Origin: an uncultured Aquimarina sp.
Lineage (GTDB): Bacteria > Bacteroidota > Bacteroidia > Flavobacteriales > Flavobacteriaceae
Assembly (NCBI GenBank): GCA_947500845.1
Contig: CANMTP010000010.1
Coordinates: 88,564 to 152,563, forward strand
Direction: 5' to 3'
Length of the DNA stretch: 64,000 nt
Below are positions 27,105 through 36,861 of the stretch, in pieces. Every line of letters begins with the position of its first letter. Position 1 is the first letter of the stretch. Position numbers and translations under genes: made by a program. Under the pieces are notes generated by a model that did no database searches, was not told the DNA's origin, and saw only the letters and a list, made by a program, of their open reading frames with translations.

Positions 27105-27701
27105 TTAGTTTCCTGTCTTACCTATAAACACATTTACTTTTGGATTCATAGGATTGCCGGACGATCTTCTAAAAGAGACAACTTGCCCAACATGATAAAG
27201 AGCATCAGATATTTGCCCGTTGACCATATTCCAAAAGGGGAACTCTCTTCGATTTTCTCCAGATTGAAAAATCACTTTGTAGGCAGCTACATCTTTTGCT
27301 GACTTCCCTGAGAGTAATTCACTTACCTTTTTGAAGTTAAGTAAGGTTTCTTTTCTAAGTTCTTCAAAATTAGCTTCTGGCTGATTATTAGTTCTAATAT
27401 TAGGTAAGTTTTGTACAGCATTTAATATTCCTTTTGATAACTGATTGATATGCCTCAAGGTTTGTAACATTGTTCTTCCTTCTTTAGATGGAGCGAATTT
27501 TAGATCTCTTGCGCTAAGTCCTTCTGTAGCCCAATAATACCGATATCCTAACCCGTCAACAAATCGTGAAAGAATGTTCCCGGGAGTATACGTTGAAGGA
27601 TACTCTGGGATTTGCTCGTAGGGAAGTTTCATGACATCTGAATTTTGACTAAAACCAATTTGTGTACAACTAAATAAAACTAAAAGAATTTTACTGTTCA
27701 T
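27105..27701 (-). CDS. Exported DinB-family protein
   Basis: The 198-residue protein, read from ATG 27701, starts with a signal peptide (MNSKILLVLFSCTQIGFSQ). The rest is the DinB/YfiT-like four-helix bundle: RYYWATEGLSARDLKFAPSKEGRTMLQTLRHINQLSKGIL, with a His near the end of the second helix, and FWNMVNGQISDALYHVGQVVSFRRSSGNP with the metal-binding HxxxH-like His. Secreted DinB proteins of this type are common in flavobacteria and unassigned. Upstream Met codons (to 27749) would spoil the signal peptide. Confidence 0.83.
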   Translation of the reverse strand: MNSKILLVLFSCTQIGFSQNSDVMKLPYEQIPEYPSTYTPGNILSRFVDGLGYRYYWATEGLSARDLKFAPSKEGRTMLQTLRHINQLSKGILNAVQNLPNIRTNNQPEANFEELRKETLLNFKKVSELLSGKSAKDVAAYKVIFQSGENRREFPFWNMVNGQISDALYHVGQVVSFRRSSGNPMNPKVNVFIGKTGN

Positions 27702-27770
27702 AAGATTTTTGATTTGAGACCAACACTTTACAGAAACACGTATTTGCATATCTAGTATGCGCTTTAGAGG

Positions 27771-29216
27771 CTACTCAACATATAACGTATCAGCCTTCAA
27801 CTCTTTAGTAATCCATTCGCGAAGTGCTTTTGTACGTACTGTATTTAAGCTATCAGACACCTGGAATTTCCATTTAGGAAAGATTACTTGTATCGTATCC
27901 ATTTTTAAAAAATTAGATTGTAAAACCTCACCATACCCTAACGTTTCGAGATCAGGAAAACGTATTTTGGCATCTTTAGAAATATTAAAATAAGGTAATA
28001 TCTCTATCGATGCTACTTTATTAGCCTCATTTAGACTAGTTTCTAACCCTGCAATTTGGATCTTGAGATCTTCAATTTGATCAAGAAGTTTACCATTTTC
28101 TTTTTCAATACGGTCCAGCTCAACAATGGCGCGATCATAAGCCTTCGACACCTGATCTAATCCACGCGCTTTGTTACCATTTATGGTAAGTTCGAAATCA
28201 CCTATATGATCGTACTTTTTAATCTCATTTTTAAGATCACTCATTACAGCTTCAGGCATTTCACCATCAAAATATAACTTTATGGTTTTATCATTATAAT
28301 TATAAAAGTCTTTTCTCAAATACAAGTTTTCATTGCTGTTGATATCATTTTCAAGAAAAACCTTATAATCATGTGCTGCGTTACTTTCTAACAGGGTGGT
28401 ATAAAATGTATAACTCGCTGGAATCATTACAAGGATTGCTAATAAAGAGGCAAATTGAGCAGTACGTCTTCGCTTTGCAGAATTAGCATATCGTAGCATT
28501 GGGAAACGCAATAACTTGGCTACAATAAAAGTTGCTAGGGCGATAAAAATTGCATTTATAGAAAACAGATACAATGCTCCTAATGCATATTTGGGACCTC
28601 CTTCTGCGATTCCGTATCCAACGGTACATAACGGTGGCATAAGGGCCGTAGCGATTGCTACTCCGGCAATGGCATTGGGCATGGTTCCTTTTTTTGATTT
28701 GGCCACGATAAGTGCCAAACCTCCAAAAATTGCTACTAGTACATCCAGAATAGTTGGTGCCGTTCGGGCCTCTAATTCAGGAGTCAATTCAGTCAAAGGA
28801 GAAACCCAAAAATATAAGGTAGCCGCAAGGACACTTAGTCCCACCATTACGCCCAAATTAACCAAAGATCTTCGTAAAGTATCAATATCATTAATTGCAA
28901 TAGATAGTCCAACTCCCACAATCGGACCCATTAATGGAGAGATTAACATGGCTCCTATAACGACTGCAGTAGAACTCACATTAAGACCAATCGATGCGAC
29001 AAAAATGGAAAAGATCAAAATCCATGCATTGTGTCCTTTAAAAGGAATATCCTTTTTGACATCTTCAATAGTTTGATCCTTATCAGTTTCTGATTTAATA
29101 TTTAATAATTCTCCAAGAAATTTAGAAATACTTGCAAAAAGCCCTTTCGCATCTCTTTTTACAGATTCACTTGCTTCATCTTGATGTGACACTGGTTGAT
29201 TTGTGTTTTCTTCCAT
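27771..29216 (-). CDS. DUF389-domain membrane protein
   Basis: The 481-residue protein has an N-terminal cytoplasmic stretch, a DUF389 membrane domain at about 65-280 (STAVVIGAMLISPLMGPIVGVGLS and TALMPPLCTVGYGIAEG are the family signatures) and a C-terminal soluble part with a coiled coil at about 365-400 (IVELDRIEKENGKLLDQIEDLK). DUF389 proteins are conserved but of unknown role. It ends the run manC-DUF389; only five bases separate the two genes. Confidence 0.93.
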   Translation of the reverse strand: MEENTNQPVSHQDEASESVKRDAKGLFASISKFLGELLNIKSETDKDQTIEDVKKDIPFKGHNAWILIFSIFVASIGLNVSSTAVVIGAMLISPLMGPIVGVGLSIAINDIDTLRRSLVNLGVMVGLSVLAATLYFWVSPLTELTPELEARTAPTILDVLVAIFGGLALIVAKSKKGTMPNAIAGVAIATALMPPLCTVGYGIAEGGPKYALGALYLFSINAIFIALATFIVAKLLRFPMLRYANSAKRRRTAQFASLLAILVMIPASYTFYTTLLESNAAHDYKVFLENDINSNENLYLRKDFYNYNDKTIKLYFDGEMPEAVMSDLKNEIKKYDHIGDFELTINGNKARGLDQVSKAYDRAIVELDRIEKENGKLLDQIEDLKIQIAGLETSLNEANKVASIEILPYFNISKDAKIRFPDLETLGYGEVLQSNFLKMDTIQVIFPKWKFQVSDSLNTVRTKALREWITKELKADTLYVE

Positions 29217-29221
29217 AAGTA

Positions 29222-30298
29222 TTAACCGTATTGTTCTCCGTAGGTGTCTTTTACTTTTTTAAGAACCTGCTTAATGTCCTGCTCTTTCTTTTTAGGATAA
29301 ATTAAAAGTACATTTTCTTTATCAACAATGATATAATTTTCTAATCCATCTACTACAACAATTTTATCATTTGAGGCCATAATCATATTACCTGAAGCTT
29401 CTTGTGATAACACACGAGCATTTACTACCGCATTTTTGGCATCATTTTTATCTAATTTATCATATAATGATCCCCAGGTACCTAAATCATTCCAATCAAA
29501 AGTAGCAGGTAATACGTAAACATTTTCGGCTTTTTCTAAAATTGCATAATCTATAGAGATATTTTCAGCTAGGGGATAATGAGTACATATAAAATCATCC
29601 TCTTGATCAGTATTATATACATTATTGCCTTGCTCAAACAAAGAAGTCATTTGTTTCTGATATTTTTCAAAAGCATTTATGATACTTGTAACGCTCCAAA
29701 TAAAAATTCCAGCATTCCAAAGATAATTCCCTTCTTCAAAAAATCTCTTCGCAGTATCATAATCTGGTTTTTCGGTGAATTGAGCTACCTTTTTTATCGC
29801 TTTATCTTCTTTTTCATATTGAATATAACCATAACCGGTATTTGGAAATGTAGGTTGAATCCCCAAAGTCATCAAAACATCTTTGTTAGTGCATGAGTCA
29901 AAACATTGCTTTAAATTTGACACGAAAGCATCTTCATCTTCTATCCAATGATCACTGGGAGCAACCACCATAACGGCATTGGGATTTTCCTTTTGTATTT
30001 TCATTGATGCATATAAAATACATGGGGCCGTATTACGCATTGCAGGTTCTGTAACAACTTGTCGTTGTTCTATCTCTGGTAATTGTTCAAGAACCAAATC
30101 ATTATACCGCTCATTGGTGAGGATAAAAATATTTTGAGATGGTACAATTTTGGACAATCTTGAAAAGGTACGCTGAATTAGCGTCTCTCCGGTTCCTAAC
30201 ATATCGTGAAATTGCTTTGGAAACTCTGTGGTACTTACAGGCCAAAACCTAGATCCTACTCCTCCAGCCATTAATACGGCGTAATAATTTTTATTCAT
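29222..30298 (-). CDS. manC: Mannose-1-phosphate guanylyltransferase
   Basis: The 358-residue nucleotidyltransferase has LMAGGVGSRFWPVSTTEFPKQF (GTP site, residues 9-30), VVAPSDHWIEDED, FTEKPDY (mannose-1-phosphate site) and WNAGIFIWSV. It makes GDP-mannose for glycans. The C-terminal isomerase domain of bifunctional enzymes is absent, as usual in flavobacteria. It lies two bases after the sprT-like gene and five before the DUF389 gene on the same strand, so the three form an operon. Confidence 0.95.
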   Translation of the reverse strand: MNKNYYAVLMAGGVGSRFWPVSTTEFPKQFHDMLGTGETLIQRTFSRLSKIVPSQNIFILTNERYNDLVLEQLPEIEQRQVVTEPAMRNTAPCILYASMKIQKENPNAVMVVAPSDHWIEDEDAFVSNLKQCFDSCTNKDVLMTLGIQPTFPNTGYGYIQYEKEDKAIKKVAQFTEKPDYDTAKRFFEEGNYLWNAGIFIWSVTSIINAFEKYQKQMTSLFEQGNNVYNTDQEDDFICTHYPLAENISIDYAILEKAENVYVLPATFDWNDLGTWGSLYDKLDKNDAKNAVVNARVLSQEASGNMIMASNDKIVVVDGLENYIIVDKENVLLIYPKKKEQDIKQVLKKVKDTYGEQYG

Positions 30299-30300
30299 AA

Positions 30301-30897
30301 TTAATGTAATAATTCTACTTCTGCATTAGGATTAAAAAGGTAGATTCTACCTGTACTTATTTCGACACATTCGTATCTTTTTACTTTTTTATTACCTCTC
30401 TTAAAGATTCTTCCGTTGTATAATCTAAAAGTACTCCCCAAGGGGATTTCAAAGATATAATTTTTATCACTCTCTGGGTCATATTGTTTTAATGCTAGAG
30501 ATAATATCTCATCGGTATCACTACTTGCTTTAGGGTTCCTAAAATGATTGGCGATAACCGGTAATAGTTTTGGTGGAAAAACTTCTGGATTAATATAAGG
30601 TAACATCAATTGCTGAAAAACTCGTTTCCATTCTATCCCATGAGGTTTGATGAACCTTCCGTATTTCTCAAAAGCTATCAGGTGTGCTATCTCATGAATT
30701 AAGGTTATGAGAAAGCGATATCTGTTAAGCGAAGCATTCACAGTGATTTGATGTCTGCCATCTGGCATTTTTCGATAATCACCATGTCTTGTCACTCTAT
30801 TATTGACTATTTTGAGATACACATTACATTTGACTATCAAGTCAAATGCCATATCTATTGCTCTTTCTGGGATATATCTGGCAAGTACTTCCTTCAC
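30301..30897 (-). CDS. SprT-like zinc metalloprotease-domain protein
   Basis: The 198-residue protein has the SprT-like motif LITLIHEIAHLIAFEKYG (HExxH) and a following GIEWKRVFQQLM segment; the C-terminal KKVKRYECVEISTGRIYLFNP resembles the family's terminal strand region but lacks the CxxC zinc ribbon. The start is set at GTG 30897 because the leftmost TTG at 30912 lies inside a -7 element (30910-30917) and family members begin at KEVLARYIPE. Function in bacteria is not settled; eukaryotic SPRTN degrades DNA-protein crosslinks. Confidence 0.88.
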   Translation of the reverse strand: MKEVLARYIPERAIDMAFDLIVKCNVYLKIVNNRVTRHGDYRKMPDGRHQITVNASLNRYRFLITLIHEIAHLIAFEKYGRFIKPHGIEWKRVFQQLMLPYINPEVFPPKLLPVIANHFRNPKASSDTDEILSLALKQYDPESDKNYIFEIPLGSTFRLYNGRIFKRGNKKVKRYECVEISTGRIYLFNPNAEVELLH

Positions 30898-30909
30898 GGG
30901 TACAAAATA

Positions 30910-30917
30910 CAAAATTA
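30910..30917 (-). promoter_or_regulatory. -7 element of the sprT-like/manC/DUF389 operon
   Basis: On the minus strand TAATTTTG matches TAnnTTTG; a second near match, TATTTTGT, follows. The transcript should begin near 30903, a few bases before GTG 30897. Confidence 0.45.
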
Positions 30918-31241
30918 ACCTTATGAGAGTAACATCCGGTTTTATTATTTCGAGATCGATTAAAGTTGTACAAAATACATGTACAATATTTTAAGATTTT
31001 ATTCAATCTTTACTCAAAAGATGCCGTCTAAACCACAGTTACAGTGAATTACAAATTATAATAATTAATTGATACGGTTTAATCATCAAAAAACTACTGT
31101 AAAACTTCAACATTACGTTCTTGACCGATTAAATATTAACATTTATCGAGTATTTATCATATTTAACTTGTTGTTAATCAAATATTAATATTTTTAAAAT
31201 CGATAATTAATATGTAACACAAACCATAAAGACTCAACGAC
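30918..31241. other. AT-rich intergenic spacer between divergent genes
   Basis: About 320 bases separating the sprT-like operon from the small exported protein gene. It must hold the promoter of the plus-strand gene, but no exact TAnnTTTG at a good distance was found. No RNA gene or coding remnant was recognised. Confidence 0.4.
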
Positions 31242-31601
31242 ATGAGAACACTAGCCATCCTTATTGTTCTGTTTACTTACACCTTTAGCTCTGCGCAAAC
31301 TCAAATAGAGGACCAAAAAAACGACAAACAAATTCTTAAGCAATTAGCAATAGAAAAAACAATCGAATTACAAAAAGAACTAAATCTTACCATCCAAACA
31401 AGCAAAATTTTAGAGAAAAACATCTTTAAATATTCACTTAAGGCAAACAAAATATTACAATCCAATTTATCTACTAAAGAAAAATCAAAAAGCATTAGTA
31501 ACCTTATTTACTTTCAAAATGAAGAGTTGAAAGAAATCTTTAATGTAACTCAATTTTATAAATATTTGAGTTTACAGAATACTTATGTTGCAGGCTTCTA
31601 A
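31242..31601 (+). CDS. Small exported protein of unknown function
   Basis: The 119-residue protein has a signal peptide (MRTLAILIVLFTYTFSSAQ) and a mature part that is mostly helical and rich in Lys, Gln and Asn, ending QFYKYLSLQNTYVAGF. I do not recognise a family. It is a single gene convergent with the SDR gene, 22 bases between stops. Confidence 0.6.
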   Translation: MRTLAILIVLFTYTFSSAQTQIEDQKNDKQILKQLAIEKTIELQKELNLTIQTSKILEKNIFKYSLKANKILQSNLSTKEKSKSISNLIYFQNEELKEIFNVTQFYKYLSLQNTYVAGF

Positions 31602-31623
31602 AGAGTATGTTTATCTCAATATT

Positions 31624-32304
31624 TTAAGGAGTACTACTTGATACCTGTAATACTTTTCCGTTGTAATATCTATTACCGGTTAGCGCAAAGTCTTTAACAT
31701 ATGTTGCCATTTCTAATGCGGTTAGAGGTGCTTGATATCCGGGGAAAGCTTCTTCGAGCATTTCGGTCTGTACCGCCCCTAAAGCAAGCACATTAAAAGC
31801 AATACCACTTTCTTTGTATTCTTCTGCCCATAATTCGCTTAATGTAATCACGGCTCCTTTACTCGAGCTATATGCCGCCAATCCAGGAAACTTCATGCTT
31901 CCTTGTATCCCACCCATACTACTTATGGTCACTACGTGACTTTCTGCTTTCATAAAAGGGATCAGCATTCGGGTAATCTCGGCAACGCCAAAAACATTCA
32001 CTTTATATACAGATTCAAAATCCAGAGGCGTACTCTCTTTGAAAGGTTTATTGAGTAACTTTCCTGCATTATTGATTAGAATATCTACTGTTTCCCACTC
32101 TTCTTTTACATAATTAACCATTTTATCAATATCATCAGACTTACAAATGTCAAATGAGAAGGTATTTATGTTTTTATGTTGTAGTGCAGAAATGGGTACA
32201 GAATTACGAGAAAGAGCTAAAACTTGGTGTCCTTCGTTTGCAAAAAGCTGTGCCAATTCAAAACCAATTCCTCTACTTGCTCCTGTGATGATAATATTTT
32301 TCAT
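31624..32304 (-). CDS. SDR-family oxidoreductase
   Basis: The 226-residue classical short-chain dehydrogenase has TGASRGIG (cofactor site, residues 7-14), NNAG at about 90, Ser near TISSMGG and the YSSSK catalytic Tyr-Lys pair. The basic Arg after the first strand pattern (LSRNS) suggests NADP(H). Substrate unknown. Confidence 0.92.
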   Translation of the reverse strand: MKNIIITGASRGIGFELAQLFANEGHQVLALSRNSVPISALQHKNINTFSFDICKSDDIDKMVNYVKEEWETVDILINNAGKLLNKPFKESTPLDFESVYKVNVFGVAEITRMLIPFMKAESHVVTISSMGGIQGSMKFPGLAAYSSSKGAVITLSELWAEEYKESGIAFNVLALGAVQTEMLEEAFPGYQAPLTALEMATYVKDFALTGNRYYNGKVLQVSSSTP

Positions 32305-32460
32305 CTGTTTGTTTTTATTGTTTTTTATTTGTCACACTTCAACTTTGCTCGGTGCAAGTATATAATTCGCTAATAATCATGTTGGTTGGTATTTACCTAA
32401 TCATCATAGCTCATTTCATAAGATATCTAAAAAAGTTCTATCTTAAAAACAAGGGTTTTT

Positions 32461-33432
32461 TTAGTTTAATTTAATTTCCTTGCTTCGGGTATTTGCCATT
32501 TTTGCAATTGCAGGAACACAATTATTAATTAATTCTGCCATGAATTCAAAATTCATTTCAGACACTTCGTCGTCTACATGGTGATAGTAATCATAATTTG
32601 TAAAATCGAACGTAGAAATTGTTTGACAAGGCACATTAAATTGTTCATAAAAAGGGTAATTATCACTTCTACGAAACAATTGATATTCTTTTGCTTTTGG
32701 AAGATATCCAATTAATTCTGATCCCACATACTCGTTAATTTTCACAGCCATATTAGATATTTCATACCCTGTGATATAGGCTTTATAAGCCTTTTCATTT
32801 AATGGAACCCCAATCATTTCAAAATTTACCATTGTATATAGATCAATGTTATCCTCTTTCAAAACTTTAGCAAGATGTGCAGATCCCAATAAACCTCTTT
32901 CTTCAGCTCCAAATAATACAAAAAGAATACTTCTCTTATTGTTTTTTAGTTTAGCAAATTGTTTTGCTAACGAAATTACAGCTGTACTTCCTGCTGCATT
33001 ATCATTGGCACCATTTGCAATCGTATCGCCATTGACATCTTTTCCCGTACCAATATGGTCAAAATGAGCTCCAACGACAATAAATTCATTTGCCAGGGAT
33101 TTATCTTGGCCTTCTAAATAGCCTACCACATTATATGTTGCTGTTCCTTTGGCGTCAAAAGCATCCCTATAGGTATCAAAATAAGGTTGGACACCATACT
33201 TTTTAAATTCTTTTTCTATAAACTGTGCAGCTTTCTCCAAACCTTGGCTTCCGGTATCCCTTCCCTGCAGTTCATCACTAGCAAGGAAATTCATGATAGC
33301 TTTTACATCTGAAGTTTTAGTAGTCACTAAAGCCTCAGTTTCTGAGTCTTTAATTTGCGGTTGTGCAGAAGTAATTTGTTTACAATTAATAAATAAAATA
33401 GAAATACATAGTATGTACATATATTTTTTCAT
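32461..33432 (-). CDS. M28-family peptidase, predicted lipoprotein
   Basis: The 323-residue protein (ATG 33432; ATG 33438 also possible) has a lipoprotein signal ending FINC, so it is probably lipid-anchored. M28 zinc ligands are in VVGAHFDHIG, ANDNAAGSTAV and FGAEERGLLGS, with a later DNYPFYEQ and HHVDDE. The PA insertion is absent. It likely trims peptides at the cell envelope. Separated from the pdhAC operon by a terminator. Confidence 0.92.
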   Translation of the reverse strand: MKKYMYILCISILFINCKQITSAQPQIKDSETEALVTTKTSDVKAIMNFLASDELQGRDTGSQGLEKAAQFIEKEFKKYGVQPYFDTYRDAFDAKGTATYNVVGYLEGQDKSLANEFIVVGAHFDHIGTGKDVNGDTIANGANDNAAGSTAVISLAKQFAKLKNNKRSILFVLFGAEERGLLGSAHLAKVLKEDNIDLYTMVNFEMIGVPLNEKAYKAYITGYEISNMAVKINEYVGSELIGYLPKAKEYQLFRRSDNYPFYEQFNVPCQTISTFDFTNYDYYHHVDDEVSEMNFEFMAELINNCVPAIAKMANTRSKEIKLN

Positions 33433-33456
33433 GAGCATCTAGTTTTGGTTAAAGGT

Positions 33457-33489
33457 AAAAAAATCCCACTTTGAATGAAGTGGGATTTT
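33457..33489 (-). terminator. Terminator of the pdhA-pdhC transcript
   Basis: A 12-base-pair stem (AAAATCCCACTT paired with AAGTGGGATTTT, plus-strand reading) with a six-base loop; the T run is on the minus-strand side, downstream of the pdhC stop. Confidence 0.85.
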
Positions 33490-33510
33490 GATAAATATTT
33501 AATCTCGAGA

Positions 33511-35121
33511 TTACGCCAGCATCGTCACTGGATTTTCAAGATATTGCCGTAATGTTTGTAAGAATTGAGCGCCTGTTGCACCATCTACTGTTCTGTGATC
33601 GCAAGCCAAGGTAACTTTCATTGTATTGCCAACAACGATTTGTCCATCCTTAACCACTGGCTTTTCTATAATAGCACCTACCGATAAAATTGCCGAGTTG
33701 GGTTGGTTAATGATCGAAGTAAATTCTTGAATACCAAACATTCCCAAATTAGATACTGTAAAAGTACTCCCACTCATTTCTTGCGGAGTAAGTTTTTTAT
33801 TTCGAGCTCTTCCGGCCAAATCTTTAACTTTAGCGCCTATTTGGGTCAGAGACATTTGATCAGTAAAAGGTAACACAGGAACAACCAATCCGTCTGGTAC
33901 AGCAACTGCAACGCCAATACTTATATGTTTCGCATATTGAGTAGCAGCATCTGTCCATTGTGTATTTACCTGGGGATGTTTGCGAAGTGCCATGGCACAA
34001 GCTTTAACTACCATATCATTAAAAGACACTTTGGTATCAGGTAGTTCATTAATATTTTTACGCGACAGCATTGCATTTTGCATGTCGACCTCAATAGTAA
34101 GATAGTAATGAGGAGCTGTGAATTTGGAAGCAGAAAGGCTTTTGGCAATCGCCTTGCGCATTTGCGAATTCTTTACTTCTTCAAAACTTACTTCACCAGC
34201 AGGCACAAAAGCCTGTACCACCGGAGCAGAAGTTTCTTCTTTAGACGGAGCGGAAGTTTCTACTGCTGTGGCGCTTGGAGTGAATGACTCAACGTCTTTT
34301 TTTACGATGCGTCCGTTCTCCCCTGTTCCTTTTACTTGTGAAAGATCAATCCGTTTATCTGCTGCAATTTTCTTAGCTAGTGGCGATGCAAATATTCTAC
34401 CTCCTTCGGTAGTGGTATTTGTTGTAGTTGGTTCAGATTTAGTCTCGCTTTTTGTTTCTTTTGTAGCCTCTTTCTTTGCAGAAGGAGCAGAAACCGGGGC
34501 TCCATCTTTAATCCCCGAAACATCAGTCCCTGCTGGCCCAATAATGGCAAGAAGAACATCAACAGGAGCTGTCTGGCCTTCTTCAATCCCGATATGCAGT
34601 AAGGTACCGTTATAGAAAGATTCGAATTCCATCGTCGCTTTATCGGTTTCTATTTCTGCCAGAATATCGCCTTCTTCTACAGTGTCACCCACTTTTTTCA
34701 ACCAGGTCGCAACTGTACCTTCTTCCATAGTATCGCTAAGGCGTGGCATCGTAATTATTTCAACTCCTTCCGGAATTGTATTACTTTTGGCCGACTCAGA
34801 AACTACCGCCTCCGTCTTTTCTTCTTTCGGTGCTTCAGCTTCTGAAGAAGAATCTTCCTTTAGTAAACCTGAAATATCTTCGCCCTCATCTCCGATTATT
34901 GCCAATAATTTGTCCACAGGAGCCGTTTCTCCCTCTTCTATACCAATATGAAGCAGTGTTCCTTCATAGAAAGATTCAAACTCCATAGTCGCCTTATCGG
35001 TTTCTATCTCTGCCAGGATATCACCTTCGCTAATTTTATCTCCTTTTTTAACAAGCCACTTTGCAACAACACCTTCTTCCATTGTGTCACTTAACCGTGG
35101 CATATTTATTACTGTAGCCAT
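33511..35121 (-). CDS. pdhC: Pyruvate dehydrogenase E2, dihydrolipoamide acetyltransferase
   Basis: The 536-residue protein has two lipoyl domains (EIETDKATMEF twice, lipoylated Lys43 and Lys161), Ala/Pro/Glu/Lys/Thr-rich linkers, a peripheral-subunit-binding domain (about 255-290, ASPLAKKIAADKRIDLSQVKG) and the catalytic acyltransferase domain ending CDHRTVDGATGAQFL with the active-site His. It transfers acetyl from the E1 reaction to CoA. The E1-alpha gene lies three bases upstream; pdhB and lpd are elsewhere. Confidence 0.97.
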   Translation of the reverse strand: MATVINMPRLSDTMEEGVVAKWLVKKGDKISEGDILAEIETDKATMEFESFYEGTLLHIGIEEGETAPVDKLLAIIGDEGEDISGLLKEDSSSEAEAPKEEKTEAVVSESAKSNTIPEGVEIITMPRLSDTMEEGTVATWLKKVGDTVEEGDILAEIETDKATMEFESFYNGTLLHIGIEEGQTAPVDVLLAIIGPAGTDVSGIKDGAPVSAPSAKKEATKETKSETKSEPTTTNTTTEGGRIFASPLAKKIAADKRIDLSQVKGTGENGRIVKKDVESFTPSATAVETSAPSKEETSAPVVQAFVPAGEVSFEEVKNSQMRKAIAKSLSASKFTAPHYYLTIEVDMQNAMLSRKNINELPDTKVSFNDMVVKACAMALRKHPQVNTQWTDAATQYAKHISIGVAVAVPDGLVVPVLPFTDQMSLTQIGAKVKDLAGRARNKKLTPQEMSGSTFTVSNLGMFGIQEFTSIINQPNSAILSVGAIIEKPVVKDGQIVVGNTMKVTLACDHRTVDGATGAQFLQTLRQYLENPVTMLA

Positions 35122-35124
35122 ATT

Positions 35125-36126
35125 TTATTGTAATTTGTGTGGTAAAAACGGGTAATCATCTTGTTCGTATACAACATCATACATCACACTTTTTTCTGGG
35201 AACGGTGATTCTTCTGCAAATTTTTGACACTCTGCAACCCTTTCTTTTACTCTCTTATCAATAGTAGCTATTTCCTCATCGGTTGCATATTTTTTCTCTT
35301 TAATGATATCCAATACTTGAGTAATTGGATCTATTTTCTGGTACTCTGCAACTTCTTCTTTGGTTCTATACTTTTGAGCATCACTCATTGAGTGTCCTCT
35401 ATATCTATATGTCTTTAACTCTAAGAATGTAGGTCCGCCTCCTGTTCTGGCCCTGGTAATGGCTTCATCCATTGCTTCAGCTACCTTAACGGGATTCATA
35501 GCATCTACTGGACCGCAAGGCATTTCGTAACCCAATCCTAATTTCCATATATCAGGGTGGTTTGCTGTTCTTTCAACAGAAGTACCCATGGCATATCCAT
35601 TGTTTTCTACACAAAATACTACTGGTAAATTCCAAAGCATCGCCAAATTAAAGGTTTCATGTAATGATCCCTGACGTGTAGCTCCATCACCCATAAAAGT
35701 TAAAGTGACTGAATCCCTCTTACTATATTTATCAGCAAATGCGAGACCAGCTCCTAGAGGAATTTGCCCTCCAACTATTCCATGACCCCCATAAAACCGA
35801 TGTTCTTTTGAGAAAATATGCATGGATCCTCCTAAACCTTGTGAGGTACCCGTGCCTTTACCGAAGAGTTCGGCCATAACACGTTTAGGATCAACTCCCA
35901 TCCCTATAGGTTGTACATGATTACGATAGGCAGTAATCATTCGATCCTTGGTGAGGTCCATCGCATGCAAAGCTCCAGCTAATATAGCCTCTTGACCATT
36001 ATATAAGTGTAAAAAACCTCTTACTTTCTGTTGAATATATACTTGAGCAAGCTTGTCTTCAAACTTTCTCCAGAAAAGCATTTCTTCATACCAATTAAGG
36101 TAAACTTCTTTGGTTACTTTTTTCAT
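35125..36126 (-). CDS. pdhA: Pyruvate dehydrogenase E1 component, alpha subunit
   Basis: The 333-residue thiamine-diphosphate enzyme has the GDGATRQGSLHETFN...NNGYAM ThDP-binding motif, and YRYRGHSMSDAQKYRTKEEV, the conserved loop with the phosphorylated Ser in eukaryotes. It pairs with E1-beta (not in the window) to decarboxylate pyruvate. It is translated just upstream of pdhC in one operon. Confidence 0.97.
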   Translation of the reverse strand: MKKVTKEVYLNWYEEMLFWRKFEDKLAQVYIQQKVRGFLHLYNGQEAILAGALHAMDLTKDRMITAYRNHVQPIGMGVDPKRVMAELFGKGTGTSQGLGGSMHIFSKEHRFYGGHGIVGGQIPLGAGLAFADKYSKRDSVTLTFMGDGATRQGSLHETFNLAMLWNLPVVFCVENNGYAMGTSVERTANHPDIWKLGLGYEMPCGPVDAMNPVKVAEAMDEAITRARTGGGPTFLELKTYRYRGHSMSDAQKYRTKEEVAEYQKIDPITQVLDIIKEKKYATDEEIATIDKRVKERVAECQKFAEESPFPEKSVMYDVVYEQDDYPFLPHKLQ

Positions 36127-36275
36127 TTACAATTGTAGTGATATATGAATAACAAACTGGTTATAAAACCAGTAATTCTTTAGTTTATTCCTTATTCTAT
36201 TAAAAGAACGAAAAACAAAAATAACATATTCGAAATTAAGGGAAAAGGAGTTTTATAATTAAATCGACGAAAACG

Positions 36276-36758
36276 TTATAGATACGAATTATCAAAAGTA
36301 AGCGGCAATAAATTTACCAGCGATTTAGATTTAACAACTTTTCCTGTTTCTCCCATGAAATAGATCTCTATGGGCTTTTTCTGTTTTAACTCATATTCTC
36401 CTATAGCTTGTCTACATGCACCACAGGGAGGTGTTGGAGTTAGCAATTGATATTTTAAAGATTTAGCACAAAGTGCCATTTTCAAAACAGGAACTCCAGG
36501 AAAATTTGCTCCTGCGTAATAAATCGCCGTTCGTTCTGCACATAGACCTGATGGATAACATGCATTTTCCTGATTATTTCCTAAAATTACCTCTCCGTTT
36601 TCTAATAATAACGCGGCTCCCACCAAAAACTCTGAATAAGGAGCATATGCGTTGTCCCTAACAATCATTGATTGACGCATAAGTTTTTGAATATCTTCTG
36701 GCAATTCGTCAAAAGAGTCAAACACCTCTAATACCGATTTAATCTCTATTTCCTTCAT
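36276..36758 (-). CDS. cdd: Cytidine deaminase
   Basis: The 160-residue enzyme has zinc motifs CAERTAIYYAG and PPCGACRQAIGEYE and the N-terminal SEFLVGAALLLENGEVILGNN. It deaminates cytidine and deoxycytidine. It lies downstream of porV, from which a terminator separates it, and 149 bases upstream of pdhA. Confidence 0.96.
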   Translation of the reverse strand: MKEIEIKSVLEVFDSFDELPEDIQKLMRQSMIVRDNAYAPYSEFLVGAALLLENGEVILGNNQENACYPSGLCAERTAIYYAGANFPGVPVLKMALCAKSLKYQLLTPTPPCGACRQAIGEYELKQKKPIEIYFMGETGKVVKSKSLVNLLPLTFDNSYL

Positions 36759-36796
36759 AGCCTTTACTTAAAATAGCACCACAATGTACTACAAAC

Positions 36797-36832
36797 AAAA
36801 AAAGTATCAAACTCTGGAGTTTGATACTTTCT
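36797..36832 (-). terminator. Terminator after porV
   Basis: A perfect palindromic stem of 13-14 base pairs (AAAGTATCAAACTC/GAGTTTGATACTTT) at 36801-36830, with a T run on the minus-strand side, 30 bases after the porV stop. Confidence 0.85.
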
Positions 36833-36861
36833 GTAATATGTATACTATTTTTGTTTAAACT

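Noticed and set aside
28516..29076. Open frame of 186 codons on the plus strand
   Set aside because: It is wholly antisense to the DUF389 gene, whose protein has clear family signatures; the antisense product has no domain and a low-complexity look.
34118..34615. Open frame of 165 codons on the plus strand
   Set aside because: Antisense to the lipoyl/linker part of pdhC; the linker's codon bias keeps the reverse frame open.
36801..36830. Operator for porV
   Set aside because: The perfect palindrome lies after the porV stop and has a T run on the coding strand side, so it is a terminator.
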